A stretch of DNA of 5,367 bases from Anaerolineales bacterium (GTDB lineage Bacteria; Chloroflexota; Anaerolineae; 4572-78; NAK82). This document shows positions 4,842 to 5,367 of this stretch, piece after piece (the stretch's first letter is position 1; the number at the start of each line of letters is the position of its first letter). The notes below the pieces were generated by a model. That model was not told where the DNA came from. It made no database searches and saw only the letters and a list, made by a program, of their open reading frames with translations. A program made the translations under genes and the position numbers. Location of the stretch: assembly GCA_024643945.1 (NCBI GenBank), contig JAHELX010000458.1, forward strand, positions 1-5,367. The letters run 5' to 3'.

Positions 4842-5367
4842 ATGAATGCCTGGAACCGAAGTTCGACAACCGGGAGAGTCATCTTCGTCGTGATTACAGC
4901 CGCTGCTGTGTGCGGCTTGTCGGCATTAGTGGCTGCTGTACTAACCGGCGGTGTCTCACCTTTAGCTGCAGTGGACGCAGCGGGAGTACAGGCGCCTCCT
5001 GTGCCAACAGCAACCCCGCCATCGGCTACAACAACCGGTTGGCGCGGGGAGTATTTCGTGGATCGGCTGGTAGGCTACCCGCTTTTGGTTCGGGTTGATC
5101 CTGGCATCAACTTTGACTGGGGAATGGGCTCGCCTGCGCCCGAGATACCAGTTGATAATTTCTCAGTCCGTTGGACCACGAACCTTGATCTGGCGGCCGG
5201 CATTTATCGCTTCTCTGTCTCGGTCGATGATGGCGTGCGTTTGTGGGTTGATAATCGCCTGGTCATCAATGGCTGGCAGAACGGCCCCCCCCGGGACTTT
5301 GTCACGCATATAAATCTGGCGCAAGGTCCGCATATCGCCATTATGGAGTATTACGACGCGACTGGCG
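4842..5367 (+). CDS. Exported or membrane-anchored PA14-domain protein (5' part, cut by the window end)
   Basis: The frame is open for 175 codons and runs off the window. Residues 1-12 are polar with Arg6 and Arg12, and 13-34 form a hydrophobic segment, so this is a signal peptide or N-terminal anchor; possible cleavage lies around the Ala residues at 42-51. A Pro/Thr/Ala linker follows (51-65), as in many Chloroflexota surface proteins. From residue 67 a PA14 domain is clear: GEYF (69-72), FDWGMGSP (91-98), FSVRW (107-111), the hallmark strand YRFSVSVDDGVRLWVD (122-137) and EYY (169-171). PA14 domains are beta-barrels that often bind carbohydrate; the Asp129-Asp130 pair matches the position used for calcium and sugar binding in yeast adhesins. 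The protein probably acts outside the cell in adhesion or glycan binding. What follows the domain, for example an enzyme, is not visible. Confidence 0.88.
   Translation, partial: MNAWNRSSTTGRVIFVVITAAAVCGLSALVAAVLTGGVSPLAAVDAAGVQAPPVPTATPPSATTTGWRGEYFVDRLVGYPLLVRVDPGINFDWGMGSPAPEIPVDNFSVRWTTNLDLAAGIYRFSVSVDDGVRLWVDNRLVINGWQNGPPRDFVTHINLAQGPHIAIMEYYDATG
5285..5292 (+). repeat. Eight-cytosine homopolymer inside the PA14 coding region
   Basis: A run of eight C bases encodes the Gly-Pro-Pro-Arg turn (148-151) of the PA14 domain. The current length keeps the domain in frame on both sides. Such tracts in genes for surface proteins can slip and switch expression on or off, but this is also a common place for sequencing error. 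Confidence 0.5.

Noticed and set aside
4910..5313. Two short + strand frames overlapping the PA14 gene
   Set aside because: They are out-of-frame shadows; the frame from 4842 gives a clear signal segment and PA14 domain through the whole stretch.
1..5367. CRISPR array, tRNA, transposase or attachment site
   Set aside because: I saw no spaced direct repeats, no cloverleaf-like sequence, no transposase motif and no target-site duplication around the inverted repeats.

Overview
The window looks like a stretch of a GC-rich (roughly 60% by eye) bacterial chromosome, most likely from the Chloroflexota. The pointers are the Pro/Thr-rich linker leading into a PA14 domain in an exported protein, the GTG/ATG starts with strong Shine-Dalgarno sequences, and the general style of the proteins. 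This assignment is an inference; there is no rRNA or other marker gene to confirm it.

Layout, all genes on the + strand. (1) About 21-2975: a 984-residue membrane protein with the full architecture of a cation-transporting P-type ATPase, closest in my recollection to the CtpE-like P2-type group, but with nearly all catalytic motifs replaced. (2) 2976-3198: a 223-base intergenic region with an inverted-repeat cluster, a possible extended -10 promoter, a perfect Shine-Dalgarno in front of a three-codon ORF (MRY-stop), and two small mutually exclusive hairpins. (3) 3199-4701: a 500-residue, almost wholly hydrophobic protein of the 'conserved TM helix' / mechanosensitive-channel-like family, built from about five repeats of about 95 residues. 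(4) 4702-4841: a 140-base spacer with a long perfect inverted repeat (13 bp, extendable to 15 in RNA). (5) 4842 to the window end: the start of an exported or membrane-anchored PA14-domain protein, cut off by the window edge.

The most interesting object is the first gene. It keeps the family's order of segments, its membrane helices and the GDGxND hinge motif. The phosphorylated Asp of DKTGT, the Glu of TGE(S), the Glu of the TM4 PEGL motif, the Asp of the (T/S)GD motif and the Lys of the PxxK motif are all replaced. The reading frame is open throughout, so it reads as a maintained pseudo-pump rather than a decaying gene. Together with the repeat-built membrane protein downstream it could form a membrane sensing or ion-handling module, but the genes are separated by 223 bases with their own signals, and the functional link is only a hypothesis.
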